Source: CAZMLC01 sp964567125
Lineage (GTDB): Bacteria > Verrucomicrobiota > Kiritimatiellia > RFP12 > UBA1067
DNA length: 61,429 nucleotides
Assembly: GCA_964567125.1 (NCBI GenBank)
Contig: CAZMLC010000007.1
Location: forward strand, 1 to 61,429
Direction of reading: 5' to 3'
In this document: piece by piece, positions 8,952-17,033 of the stretch
Position numbering within the stretch: the stretch's first letter is position 1
Layout: every line of letters starts with the position of its first letter
Translations under genes and position numbers: made by a program
The notes under the pieces: model-generated
The model's database searches: none
Told to the model about the DNA's origin: nothing
Seen by the model: only the letters and a program-made list of their open reading frames with translations

Positions 8952-9569
8952 ATGAACCGCTGTGTTTTACCGTTGGGCGCATACGAAGCAAACTGTTCTC
9001 TTTTATGGCGCGATCCTCTGCAGGCGTGGGTCGTTGATCCCGGCGACGATTGTGATTCGATTGTCGAGGCCCTGCAACACCATCATCTGACGCCAAAAAT
9101 CATTGTCCTGACCCACGGCCATTTCGATCATATTTCCGCCGTCAATGCGCTGCTCGCGCGCTATCCGGGCCTGCCTGTGCATCTGCATGCGGCAGATGCA
9201 GCGCTGGCTTTTTCACCCTTCAACGCCATGCCGCCTTACCCCGCAACGCGACGGCCTGCAACGCTCGACGAAAGCAAGCGCGACGGCGATACGCTCAGCT
9301 GCGGCGGTCTCACGGCGCAGATCATCCATACGCCCGGCCATACGCCTGGGAGCTGCTGCCTCTATTTTGAAAAAGAACGCCTGCTCGTTGCCGGCGATAT
9401 GCTTTTCCTCGGCTCCGTTGGCCGCACCGACTTCCCTGGCGGCAGTAGCCAGGCGATGCAGCAATCCATCGAACGCCTTAAGAATCTTCCGGATGATCTT
9501 GATGTCATCACGGGACATGGTCCGCTCACCACGCTGGGCAATGAAAAAAAGAACAATCCGTATTTTTGA
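8952..9569 (+). CDS. MBL-fold metallohydrolase (glyoxalase II-like)
   Basis: A 205-residue cytoplasmic metallo-beta-lactamase-fold hydrolase. Zinc ligands are visible in THGHFDH (about residues 55-61), HTPGHTPGS (about 120-128), AGDMLF (Asp ligand) and the final TGHGPLT. The protein lacks the extra C-terminal domain of true glyoxalase II, so it is the short form often called GloB-like or YcbL-like, which cleaves thioesters such as lactoylglutathione analogues. Substrate is not provable. A strong AGAGGAGG precedes the ATG, and the gene lies 13 bp after the symporter stop, so it is likely co-transcribed. Confidence 0.88.
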   Translation: MNRCVLPLGAYEANCSLLWRDPLQAWVVDPGDDCDSIVEALQHHHLTPKIIVLTHGHFDHISAVNALLARYPGLPVHLHAADAALAFSPFNAMPPYPATRRPATLDESKRDGDTLSCGGLTAQIIHTPGHTPGSCCLYFEKERLLVAGDMLFLGSVGRTDFPGGSSQAMQQSIERLKNLPDDLDVITGHGPLTTLGNEKKNNPYF

Positions 9570-9615
9570 TTGTTTATCGATGCGCCAGCCAACACAGGAT
9601 TAAAAGGAGGTCCCC

Positions 9616-11226
9616 ATGATCCGTCGTTTATCGTTTGCGATTCTCATCGCAAGCGCAGGGATAGATGCGCTGCACGCCGCCTCCACCTCCAGATCGCAAC
9701 GACCACCCAACATTCTTTTTTTTCTCGTGGATGATCTGGGCTGGCAAGATACGGCGCTCGCGTTTGATGCGCGCCGCTCCGCGCTTCAAAACCACTATCG
9801 GACGCCCAACCTTCAGCGCCTCGCGCAGCACGGCGTTCAATTCACATCGGCCTATGCGCAGCCCGTCTGCACACCCTCGCGCGTAAGTATGATCTCCGGA
9901 ATGAACAGCGCCCGCTCAGGTGTGACCTTCTGGACAGCCGCTGTCACCAATGCGCTGAACGAGGGCACTCTGAGCGATCCCTCTATAACGTTTCATGCGC
10001 CGCGCTGGAATCGCCACGGCGGTCAGCCCGACACAGCCACCAACATCGCGGAGTCTTGTCGTTTCACGCCGCTACCCGTGCTTTTAAAACAGAGTGGCTA
10101 CTACACGATCCACTGCGGCAAAGCCCACTTTGCACCGCGGAACACGCCCGGCGCTGACCCCTTGAACATGGGCTACGATCTCAATATAGGCGGATGTGAA
10201 TCCGGTTCACCGATCCGTCACGATAAACGCATGCAAAACCCCTGGTATCCGCCAGAGGGCTTTCAGAACTATCCCAACCTTTCGGCATATTTAGATGGCA
10301 AGACCCATTTGACCGATGCCTTGACGCACGCGGCCATCGATGCGCTTGAGCGTTGGCGGACAACCCCCTCGACACAGGGGAAGCCCTTTTATCTGGCCCT
10401 CTCGCACTACGCTGTACACACGCCGCTTCACAACCATCTGCGCAGCCCTTTTGCCAACGACGAATCGCTGGTGGAACACTACGCTGATGCGCAGGAGCTG
10501 CGCGAAGCCCAGCGCAAATATGCTACCATGGTCGAAGGCATGGATGCTTCGCTCGGTGCGCTGATGCGCTATTTACAGGATCACACCGATGACACGGGAC
10601 AGCCTTTGGCGAAGAATACGGTTGTCATTTTCTTTTCGGACAATGGTGGCCATGCGATTGACCGCATACGCGGGGGCGATGTCAATTACCCGCTGCGCGA
10701 CGGCAAAGGTTCGCGCTCTGAAGGGGGGCTTCGCGTTCCCCTGGTCGTGCACTGGCCGAACGTGACGACCCATGCCGCGGTCTGCGCAACACCCGTGATC
10801 TGCGAAGATCTCTTTTCGACGATACTCGCCCTCAGCGGACGTCTGGCAACAACGACCCAGATTGTGGATGGACGCGACCTGACCCCGCTTTTGCGCGGCG
10901 AACGCCCTGCTGATTTACAGCAACGGCCCCTGCTCTTCCACACGCCGCACGTATGGGCGGAAAATACGACCTTGCCTACCTTTTATCCCAGTACCGCGCT
11001 GATTCAAGGCGATTACAAACTCATCTACTGTCATATCCGGCAGACCTACGCCCTTTTCAATCTGCGCAGCGATATCGGTGAAACCAGAAATCTGGCCGAG
11101 CAGGAACCTGAGCAACTCGCCCTACTCAAAAAGAACATGCGCGATCTCCTGATGCGTTACCACGCGGCGATGCCTGATGTGGGTTGTGCAGGACAGCCTG
11201 TGCAACGCGTCCCCTTACCGCATTAA
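9616..11226 (+). CDS. Secreted sulfatase of the formylglycine type
   Basis: A 536-residue exported sulfatase. A signal peptide (MIRRLSFAILIASAGIDALHA) directs it to the periplasm or outside. The catalytic Cys85 sits in VCTPSRVSM, the C-x-P-S-R motif converted to formylglycine. Metal ligands are suggested by LVDDLGWQD near the N-terminus and FFSDNGGH near residue 340. The C-terminal subdomain (KLIYCHIRQTYALFNLRSD) is normal for the family. It removes sulfate esters from polysaccharide or glycan substrates; which one is unknown. AAAGGAGG precedes the ATG. No maturase gene is near. Sulfatases in housekeeping neighbourhoods are common in PVC bacteria, which supports the taxonomic guess. Confidence 0.92.
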   Translation: MIRRLSFAILIASAGIDALHAASTSRSQRPPNILFFLVDDLGWQDTALAFDARRSALQNHYRTPNLQRLAQHGVQFTSAYAQPVCTPSRVSMISGMNSARSGVTFWTAAVTNALNEGTLSDPSITFHAPRWNRHGGQPDTATNIAESCRFTPLPVLLKQSGYYTIHCGKAHFAPRNTPGADPLNMGYDLNIGGCESGSPIRHDKRMQNPWYPPEGFQNYPNLSAYLDGKTHLTDALTHAAIDALERWRTTPSTQGKPFYLALSHYAVHTPLHNHLRSPFANDESLVEHYADAQELREAQRKYATMVEGMDASLGALMRYLQDHTDDTGQPLAKNTVVIFFSDNGGHAIDRIRGGDVNYPLRDGKGSRSEGGLRVPLVVHWPNVTTHAAVCATPVICEDLFSTILALSGRLATTTQIVDGRDLTPLLRGERPADLQQRPLLFHTPHVWAENTTLPTFYPSTALIQGDYKLIYCHIRQTYALFNLRSDIGETRNLAEQEPEQLALLKKNMRDLLMRYHAAMPDVGCAGQPVQRVPLPH

Positions 11227-11255
11227 CGGCGACACGAAACACCCTGATGCGCATT

Positions 11256-11284
11256 TTGCCAAACCAGGTTGACTGTGCTATACT
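11256..11284 (+). promoter_or_regulatory. Sigma-70-type promoter for mlaE, apparently near-leaderless
   Basis: TTGCCA (11256-11261) and TATACT (11279-11284) are separated by exactly 17 bp, giving a predicted start about 7 bases before the ATG at 11298. No proper Shine-Dalgarno sequence fits in such a leader. Confidence 0.65.
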
Positions 11285-11297
11285 CTGGGGCTCAACG

Positions 11298-12383
11298 ATG
11301 ACACTTATTCTTCCAGAAAAAATTTCTTTGGCTGATGCTAATCAGCTCTGGCGTGAAACGTTGCCCGCGATTCTGCGTCTGACAAAAGGCGAATCGTTGG
11401 TTCTCAATGCCACTGCGACACACACGTGCTGCGGTGCGGGCGAAGCTTTTCTGGTCGAGGTTTATCGTCGCTCCATGATGCAGGGTTTCTCCATTGAAAG
11501 CCTCGATCCCCAGCATGTCATTGCGCACATCTTTGATTTCTTTGATCCTGCCTCGTTCGTGGAGGGACCCAAAAACGCAGAACATCCCAACACCCATGCC
11601 CTTGTGCAAATCGGCGTTGCGACCACGCGGATCTATAAAGATGTCCTCCATCAACTTGCCTTTCTCGGTGAAGTCACGGCCTCCTTTTTGCGCGTGCTCT
11701 TTCGGCCAGGACGCCTGCGGCTGCGCGACACGATGATACAGTTCGAGCGCACCAGCGTGGATGCCCTGCCGATTGTGTTGTTGATCGGCACGCTGATGGG
11801 GTTGATCCTTGCGTTCGTCGGAGCCTCCACGCTGAGCGTTTTCGGCGCGGAAATCTTTGTCGCGAATATGATCACCACCGCACTCTTTCGCGAAATGGGT
11901 GCGCTCTTTACCGCCATTCTGCTCGCTGGCCGGACAGGCTCAGCCTATGCCGCTGAACTGGGGACCATGCAGACGAATGAAGAGATCGATGCCTTGATTA
12001 CGTTTAACTTAAAACCCGTGCGCTTCCTCGCGCTTCCGCGCATCGTGGCGATTACGCTGGCCATGCCTTTCTTGAGCCTTTTTTCTGTTTTTTCCGGTCT
12101 GATCGGCGGAATGGTTGCGCTCTATTTTATGGGTATCCCGATCGTCACCTTTTGGCAGCACGTCCTGCTGACCGCAACCTTCACGAACATCAGCCTCGGC
12201 ATCATCAAGGCCTTCGTCTTCGGCCTGCTGATCGGTCTCGTCGGATGTGCGCATGGCTTGCAGACGGAACGGACGGCCGACGCGGTTGGCCGCGCGGCAA
12301 CCGCCGCCGTGGTCGGCAGCATGGTGATGATCACCGTGGCTGATGGAATCTTCGCGATCATCTGTCACATTCTCTGGATTTAA
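11298..12383 (+). CDS. mlaE: MlaE-family ABC permease with N-terminal STAS-like domain
   Basis: This 361-residue protein is the permease of a lipid-trafficking ABC system (MlaE/YrbE; phospholipid transport between inner and outer membrane). Residues 1-100 are soluble and resemble the STAS/MlaB regulatory domain, here fused rather than separate. The permease core follows (from about residue 145), with VGASTLSVFGAEIFVANMI, the conserved REMGALFTAILLAGRTGSA and ELGTMQTNEEIDAL, and five or six membrane segments. I start at 11298 because the strong promoter lies just upstream of it. The ATPase mlaF follows after 2 bp. No MlaD (MCE-domain) partner is nearby, so that component must be encoded elsewhere or be absent. 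Confidence 0.88.
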   Translation: MTLILPEKISLADANQLWRETLPAILRLTKGESLVLNATATHTCCGAGEAFLVEVYRRSMMQGFSIESLDPQHVIAHIFDFFDPASFVEGPKNAEHPNTHALVQIGVATTRIYKDVLHQLAFLGEVTASFLRVLFRPGRLRLRDTMIQFERTSVDALPIVLLIGTLMGLILAFVGASTLSVFGAEIFVANMITTALFREMGALFTAILLAGRTGSAYAAELGTMQTNEEIDALITFNLKPVRFLALPRIVAITLAMPFLSLFSVFSGLIGGMVALYFMGIPIVTFWQHVLLTATFTNISLGIIKAFVFGLLIGLVGCAHGLQTERTADAVGRAATAAVVGSMVMITVADGIFAIICHILWI

Positions 12384-12385
12384 TC

Positions 12386-13144
12386 ATGTCCGATATAATC
12401 GATATCGAAGTGAATCATCTTCAAGCCGGATATGACACGGTCACGATCCTGGACGATATCTCGTTCACCGTCAAACGGGGCGAAATCTTTGTTGTGCTCG
12501 GCGGGTCGGGATGCGGCAAAAGCACGCTCTTAAAACACATCATCGGACTGCACCGACCGAAAAGCGGCGAAGCGCTTATCAAGGGATATCGTATTTTCGG
12601 CGGGGATTCCGACGAGCAGGATCGCGCCATGCGCAGCTTTGGGGTAACGTATCAGAATGGCGCCTTGTTTGGCTCCATGACCCTGTTGGAAAATATCATG
12701 CTTCCGCTCGAAGTGTTTACCGATCTTCCGCTGGAAGCGCGACGCATGCTTGCGGAAATGAAACTCGATCTTGTCGGATTGAAAGCGTTTGCCTCCTACT
12801 TCCCTTCGGATATCAGCGGCGGCATGAAAAAACGCGCGGCGATTGCGCGTGCTATGGCATTGGATCCCAGTATCCTCTTTCTTGATGAACCCTCCGCGGG
12901 GCTTGACCCCGTGACCTCCGATGAGATCGACGAATTGATTTTGCGCTTGCGTCGCACGCAAACCATCACCTTTGTGATTGTGACGCACGAACTTGCCAGC
13001 ATCTTTAAAATCGCGGATCGCTGTATCATGCTGGACAGTGAAACCCGGGGCATTATCGCGGAGGGAACCCCGGAAGAGCTCCGCAACCATCCGCCCCATC
13101 CCAGAGTCGATGCCTTTTTCAATCGGAAAAGCATGAACGGATAA
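12386..13144 (+). CDS. mlaF: MlaF-family ABC transporter ATP-binding protein
   Basis: The 252-residue ATPase partner of the upstream permease. It has Walker A GGSGCGKST, Q-loop sequence VTYQNGALFGSMTLLENI, the ABC signature SGGMKKRAAIARAM typical of the MlaF subgroup (SGGM rather than SGGQ), Walker B ILFLDEPSAGLDP, and the H-loop FVIVTHELAS. The start lies 2 bp after mlaE, so the pair is translated from one mRNA. The stop codon TAA (13142-13144) touches the left arm of a long inverted repeat that encloses the next gene. An MCE-domain gene would normally follow here but does not. Confidence 0.92.
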   Translation: MSDIIDIEVNHLQAGYDTVTILDDISFTVKRGEIFVVLGGSGCGKSTLLKHIIGLHRPKSGEALIKGYRIFGGDSDEQDRAMRSFGVTYQNGALFGSMTLLENIMLPLEVFTDLPLEARRMLAEMKLDLVGLKAFASYFPSDISGGMKKRAAIARAMALDPSILFLDEPSAGLDPVTSDEIDELILRLRRTQTITFVIVTHELASIFKIADRCIMLDSETRGIIAEGTPEELRNHPPHPRVDAFFNRKSMNG

Positions 13145-13180
13145 GAGGTTGATTAGGGGGTAGGTTAATTAGGCTGTAGG
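13143..13180 (+). repeat. Left arm of inverted repeat enclosing the four-helix-bundle gene
   Basis: This arm pairs with 13557-13594. The outer 24 bp (13143-13166) are a perfect inverted match to 13571-13594, and over the whole 38 nt 35 positions match. It contains one good and one degenerate copy of the 16-mer GATTAGGGGGTAGGTT. It begins in the mlaF stop codon. Confidence 0.95.
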
Positions 13181-13194
13181 GACCCGTTAATGTT

Positions 13195-13584
13195 ATGCGT
13201 GATTATAAAAAACTGATCGCCTTTCGCTTGGCTCATGATGCGGTTTTGACTGTTTATCGCATAACAAACCTTTTCCCTAAAGAAGAGGTCTTTGGCTTAA
13301 CTGCACAAATGCGTCGTGCCGCCGTATCGATATCCTCAAATATCGTTGAGGGCTGTTCACGTGCTTCTGAAAAAGACTATCAACGCTTTATTGAGATTGC
13401 CTTTGGATCCTGTCGTGAGCTCCATTATCAAACAACGCTCTCGCACCAATTGGGTTATTTATCAAAGGATGATTATGCGGAACTCGATCCCCAGTTAGAA
13501 GAACTCGAAAAAGTACTCGGGGCCTTGTATCGTTCTTTGCAAACTCCCCCTAAAAACCTACCCCCTAATCAACCTACCCCCTAA
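13195..13584 (+). CDS. Four-helix-bundle protein (23S rRNA intervening-sequence/S23 family)
   Basis: A 129-residue protein of the family (TIGR02436-like) first seen in 23S rRNA intervening sequences and later as dispersed single genes in many phyla. The hallmark segments are present: DYKKLIAFRLAHDAVLTVY, LTAQMRRAAVSISSNIVEG, the aromatic/acidic stretch around KDYQRFIEIAFGSCRELHYQ, and a fourth helix with LEELEKVLGALYRSL. Its biochemical role is unknown in general; an RNA-binding pentamer has been proposed for relatives. The last ~12 residues (PPKNLPPNQPTP) and the stop codon are encoded by the right repeat arm, so the gene and the repeat form one unit. Its ATG has only a weak, distant GTAGGG upstream. 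Base composition is lower in GC than the flanking mlaF and FAH genes. Confidence 0.9.
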   Translation: MRDYKKLIAFRLAHDAVLTVYRITNLFPKEEVFGLTAQMRRAAVSISSNIVEGCSRASEKDYQRFIEIAFGSCRELHYQTTLSHQLGYLSKDDYAELDPQLEELEKVLGALYRSLQTPPKNLPPNQPTP

Positions 13585-13594
13585 TCAACCTCTT
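13555..13594 (+). repeat. Right arm of inverted repeat with tandem 16-mer
   Basis: Two exact tandem copies of AACCTACCCCCTAATC (13555-13570 and 13571-13586) followed by AACCTCTT. The arm is complementary to 13143-13180. It carries the stop codon of the four-helix-bundle gene and ends 8 bp before the ATG of the next gene. Confidence 0.95.
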
Positions 13595-13602
13595 TTCCTC
13601 TC

Positions 13603-14406
13603 ATGCACCTCATCCGTTTTCTATCTGCTGACTCCGACGTTCCGCACTACGGCGTGCGCGTGGACGAAACGTGCGCGCTGCGCATTCAGGGCGACCTTCT
13701 CGGCGACTGGCAGGTCACGGACGAACGCCTGCCCATTCGCAAGCTGCTCGCGCCGATTCAGCCCACAGTCATTTTAGCGATCGGCCTGAATTTCCGTTCG
13801 CATGCGCAGGAAACAGGCCAGCCGATTCCGCAACATCCGGTGCTCTTCATGAAGAGCCCGTGGGTAGCGCAAAACCCTGACGACCCGATTGTGATTCCCA
13901 CCCACCTTCCCAGCACACAGGTGGATTATGAAGCCGAACTCGTGGTTGTCATGGGAAAAACCTGTAAAAACGCCACGTTGGAAAACGCGCTCGACTTTGT
14001 CTTAGGGTACACGTGCGGCAACGATGTGACAGCGCGCGATTGGCAGAAAAGTTTCGGCGGTAGTCAGTGGTGCCGCGCAAAATCCTTCGACACCTTTGCA
14101 CCCCTCGGACCGGACATTGTTACGCCGGATGAAATCCCGGATCCGCAGAATCTGAACCTGAAAGCGTATGTGAACGGCGAGCTGCGCCAATCCGGCAACA
14201 CGTCGGACCACATCTTCTCCGTCCGCGATTTGATCGTCTTTCTCAGCGGCAGCACGACCCTGCCCGCCGGCACGGTGATTTTTACAGGGACGCCGACAGG
14301 CGCGGGATTCGCGCGCTGTCCGCCGCTTTTCTTAAAACATGGTGACGTCGTCACCATTGAGATTGAACATCTGGGATCGCTCACGAATCCCGTCATTGAC
14401 GAGTAA
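13603..14406 (+). CDS. Fumarylacetoacetate hydrolase (FAH) family protein
   Basis: A 267-residue cytoplasmic enzyme of the FAH superfamily, which cleaves or decarboxylates beta-diketo acids such as acylpyruvates. The metal site is seen in DYEAELVVVMGK (E-x-E) with a downstream Asp in GYTCGNDVTARDWQ. The substrate loop SFDTFAPLGPDIV and the C-terminal FTGTPTGAGFARCPP and HGDVVTIEIEHLG stretches are also typical. N-terminal ~60 residues match the small FAH lead domain. The region before the ATG is pyrimidine-rich and has no Shine-Dalgarno sequence, because the inverted-repeat cassette ends there. Initiation may therefore depend on coupling or be poor. Precise substrate is unknown. Confidence 0.9.
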   Translation: MHLIRFLSADSDVPHYGVRVDETCALRIQGDLLGDWQVTDERLPIRKLLAPIQPTVILAIGLNFRSHAQETGQPIPQHPVLFMKSPWVAQNPDDPIVIPTHLPSTQVDYEAELVVVMGKTCKNATLENALDFVLGYTCGNDVTARDWQKSFGGSQWCRAKSFDTFAPLGPDIVTPDEIPDPQNLNLKAYVNGELRQSGNTSDHIFSVRDLIVFLSGSTTLPAGTVIFTGTPTGAGFARCPPLFLKHGDVVTIEIEHLGSLTNPVIDE

Positions 14407-14428
14407 GAACATCAAAAGGAATCGTTGT

Positions 14429-16921
14429 ATGAGCTGGTTATCTTCACGCTTCAAAAATAGATCGACCGTGGCCTTCCTCGCCTTCAGTGGGTTTTTCTGG
14501 GCCTGTCTCATCTTTATCTTCGCCCCGGTTCTGCCTGCGGGCATGGGACTTTCTGTTCCCGATTATAACAATCTTTTTAACGAATGGTCATGGGTTGAAT
14601 TTTTAGAAAATATTTGCAGTGCGAACACTCTCTTTCTCTCGCCACTCTTCCCGCTCGGAATAGTCGCTTCCACGCAGTGGGGCATGGAACTTTTATGGCT
14701 GGTAACCGCTTTTTGCGGTGGCCTCTCCATGGCCTTCTTTCTGCGTACGCGCGGCGTTTCGTATTGGTCATCCTATGGTGGCGGACTGCTCTTCGGGTTT
14801 ATCGGCTACATGTTCACTCTCTTCTCCGCCGGGCACTCCACGAATGCGATGACCTGGGCTTTCGTTGCACTGCCGTTTGCCTTTTTGAATCAGTGCCTGG
14901 AACGTCGGCGCCTCCTTGATTTCGTACTCCTCGGCGCCAGCATGGCCTGGTGTATGCCGCAATCCGATGTCTGGCTGCTGTTTATGTATCTGCTGGCCGC
15001 GTACGGACTCTGGCGGACCTTCTGCCTGTGGCGCACAAGCAAACAGATCGATTTTCTGTGGAAACTCTATCCGAGATTTCTGATTTCCCTCGCCGTTTTA
15101 CTCGCTGTCGGCGGCGCGCACATCAAAAATGAATTTCATTACGCGCTCGCGGGGCGCGAACAGCAGTTCGCAGAGGCCTCAGCGCTTCAACCCGGACACG
15201 ATGCTAAATCCGATCCGAAAATCGAGGCGCAAAAGAAACAGGAACGGTGGATTTTCTCAACCAACTGGAGTTTGCCTCCTGAAGATGTGCTGGAATTCAT
15301 GGTTCCCGGTATCTTTGGCGACACCTCTTTCCAGCCTCCCTATCCGTATTGGGGCCGGCTCGGACAGCCAGCTGATTTCCAGAAAGGCCGCATGATGCCC
15401 AACTACCGCCAGCATTCGGTCTACATGGGCGGAACGACGATCCTCCTCGCACTGATCGGGCTTCTCGGCTGGCGCCTGGCCCGTCGCGTACCCCAGACAA
15501 CACCCGCAACGCCATCCGATGCTAAAATTTTTGAAGATGTTCCCTTTTTCGGTATCGCATTTGTCGTCATCGTGATCATCGCCATGGGTCGCTACACGCC
15601 TTTGTATCAGGGGGTTTACCATACCCTGCCCTTCATGAAAACCATGCGCTGCCCTGTCAAATTCCTCCATGTGGCAGAACTCTGCCTGGCCACACTCGCC
15701 GGCTTCGGCATTGAGGCGCTCATACGCAATCCCCTGCAAAAAGTCCGGTCTTACGCCTGGCGCATTGCCACTGGATTGGCAGCGGGACTCCTCGTCCTCT
15801 GGCTGGTCTTCATGAGCTCCAGCGCGGCCTGGGCGCGCCATATTCAAGATCTGGCCTTCTTTGGCAATGCCGGACCGGCCTTAGTCAACTATTCGCTCGC
15901 CAATATCATCTGGGCTTTTGTGCGCATGCTCATCGCCGCCGCGCTGCTCTTCGGACTGGGCCGGATAAAAACAGCGGAACGGATCACCCTGCTCACAAAG
16001 GTAGCGCTGGCCCTGTTGATCGCCTGGGGTACGCTCGATCTCGCGGTTGCCGCCAAACGCTATGTGACGCCGATCAACCTTTCCGCGCATTATGCCTCAA
16101 ATTCGTTGGTGGCACTCTTACAAGCGAAGACGCGCCATCAACCGGCCAATATCATGAACTATGTCACGAGCGGCAACGAGCGCGAGGATTGGCTCAGCGC
16201 CTCGCTGCGCATTCACGGCTACTTCAATATGGCGCCGAATGGGCAGGATCCGCAGCAGCGCGCCCTCTATGAAAAATATCAGTCCGACCCGCTCAAATAC
16301 TGGGAAATCAAGGGCGTTCGGTTTTTGCTCATTCCGCGCAAAAACATCCAGCCGCTGGCCCAGCAGGGCCTCGTCGTGATCCATGGCGATTTCCAACTCC
16401 AGAATCAAAGCATCCGCGCCTGTCCGCCGCAGGAAAACAGCATCGTACTGGCTGAAGTCAAAGCCTATGCGCCGTTGCCCGCGCTGTACACGCAATGGCA
16501 GAGCGTCGCGGCAGAGAAACAGGCCGTTGCACTGCAGAACAGCTATATCGCAGGAATGCCGCTCGTGACCTTTACCCAGACCTCGACGCATGCGGCTTCG
16601 ATCCCGCCGCGCCCGGTTGTTTTTGATACGATGCGCCGGCAGATCGATGTCTGGACCACGCGGGGGAAGGTCGCCAACGTCGCAACACCCAGCCTGCTGG
16701 TCTTCAACGAGCCTTATAATAAAGACCTCGTAGCCACGGTGAACGGTGCGTCTGTGCCGGTCGGTCAGGCGAACGGTCAATGGGCCGCGATTCTTGTCCC
16801 CGCTGGCGGCGGCGTGGTCGCGCTGAGCCACTGCGGACCCTCATGGCTCGTTGTCCTCAGTGCATGCTGCACGGTGTTCGTCCTCCTCTGGGCCGGCCGT
16901 GCTGCGTACAAACGCGTGTAA
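14429..16921 (+). CDS. Large multi-pass membrane protein (YfhO-like)
   Basis: An 830-residue protein with about a dozen hydrophobic helices in residues 1-560 and a mostly soluble domain from about 570 to 805, ending in a final membrane helix. The layout (polytopic GT-C-like N-terminus, extracytoplasmic C-terminal domain, last helix) resembles the YfhO membrane-protein family, which is linked to envelope glycosylation in Firmicutes. A possible catalytic acidic pair lies in SVPDYNNLFNEWSW, in the first extracytoplasmic loop. Start ATG 14429 follows AAAAGGA. Assignment is by topology plus weak similarity, so treat the family name as tentative. A strong terminator follows. Confidence 0.65.
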   Translation: MSWLSSRFKNRSTVAFLAFSGFFWACLIFIFAPVLPAGMGLSVPDYNNLFNEWSWVEFLENICSANTLFLSPLFPLGIVASTQWGMELLWLVTAFCGGLSMAFFLRTRGVSYWSSYGGGLLFGFIGYMFTLFSAGHSTNAMTWAFVALPFAFLNQCLERRRLLDFVLLGASMAWCMPQSDVWLLFMYLLAAYGLWRTFCLWRTSKQIDFLWKLYPRFLISLAVLLAVGGAHIKNEFHYALAGREQQFAEASALQPGHDAKSDPKIEAQKKQERWIFSTNWSLPPEDVLEFMVPGIFGDTSFQPPYPYWGRLGQPADFQKGRMMPNYRQHSVYMGGTTILLALIGLLGWRLARRVPQTTPATPSDAKIFEDVPFFGIAFVVIVIIAMGRYTPLYQGVYHTLPFMKTMRCPVKFLHVAELCLATLAGFGIEALIRNPLQKVRSYAWRIATGLAAGLLVLWLVFMSSSAAWARHIQDLAFFGNAGPALVNYSLANIIWAFVRMLIAAALLFGLGRIKTAERITLLTKVALALLIAWGTLDLAVAAKRYVTPINLSAHYASNSLVALLQAKTRHQPANIMNYVTSGNEREDWLSASLRIHGYFNMAPNGQDPQQRALYEKYQSDPLKYWEIKGVRFLLIPRKNIQPLAQQGLVVIHGDFQLQNQSIRACPPQENSIVLAEVKAYAPLPALYTQWQSVAAEKQAVALQNSYIAGMPLVTFTQTSTHAASIPPRPVVFDTMRRQIDVWTTRGKVANVATPSLLVFNEPYNKDLVATVNGASVPVGQANGQWAAILVPAGGGVVALSHCGPSWLVVLSACCTVFVLLWAGRAAYKRV

Positions 16922-16956
16922 GAGTAAGCCGCTGCGTCAGGGAACGCGCGGCGAAG

Positions 16957-16986
16957 AAACCAGCCAGAAATTCGGCTGGTTTTTTT
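16957..16986 (+). terminator. Intrinsic terminator after the YfhO-like gene
   Basis: A 9-bp stem (16957-16965 with 16974-16982) with an 8-nt loop runs into seven T residues (16980-16986). This is a textbook rho-independent terminator. Confidence 0.9.
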
Positions 16987-17033
16987 GACCTCTTCTTGTT
17001 AAGCTAACTTTTTCGAAATGAGGAAAAGAGGAG

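Noticed and set aside
11269..11284. TTGACT next to TATACT upstream of mlaE
   Set aside because: The spacing is only 4 bp. The TTGCCA box with a 17-bp spacer is the sensible -35.
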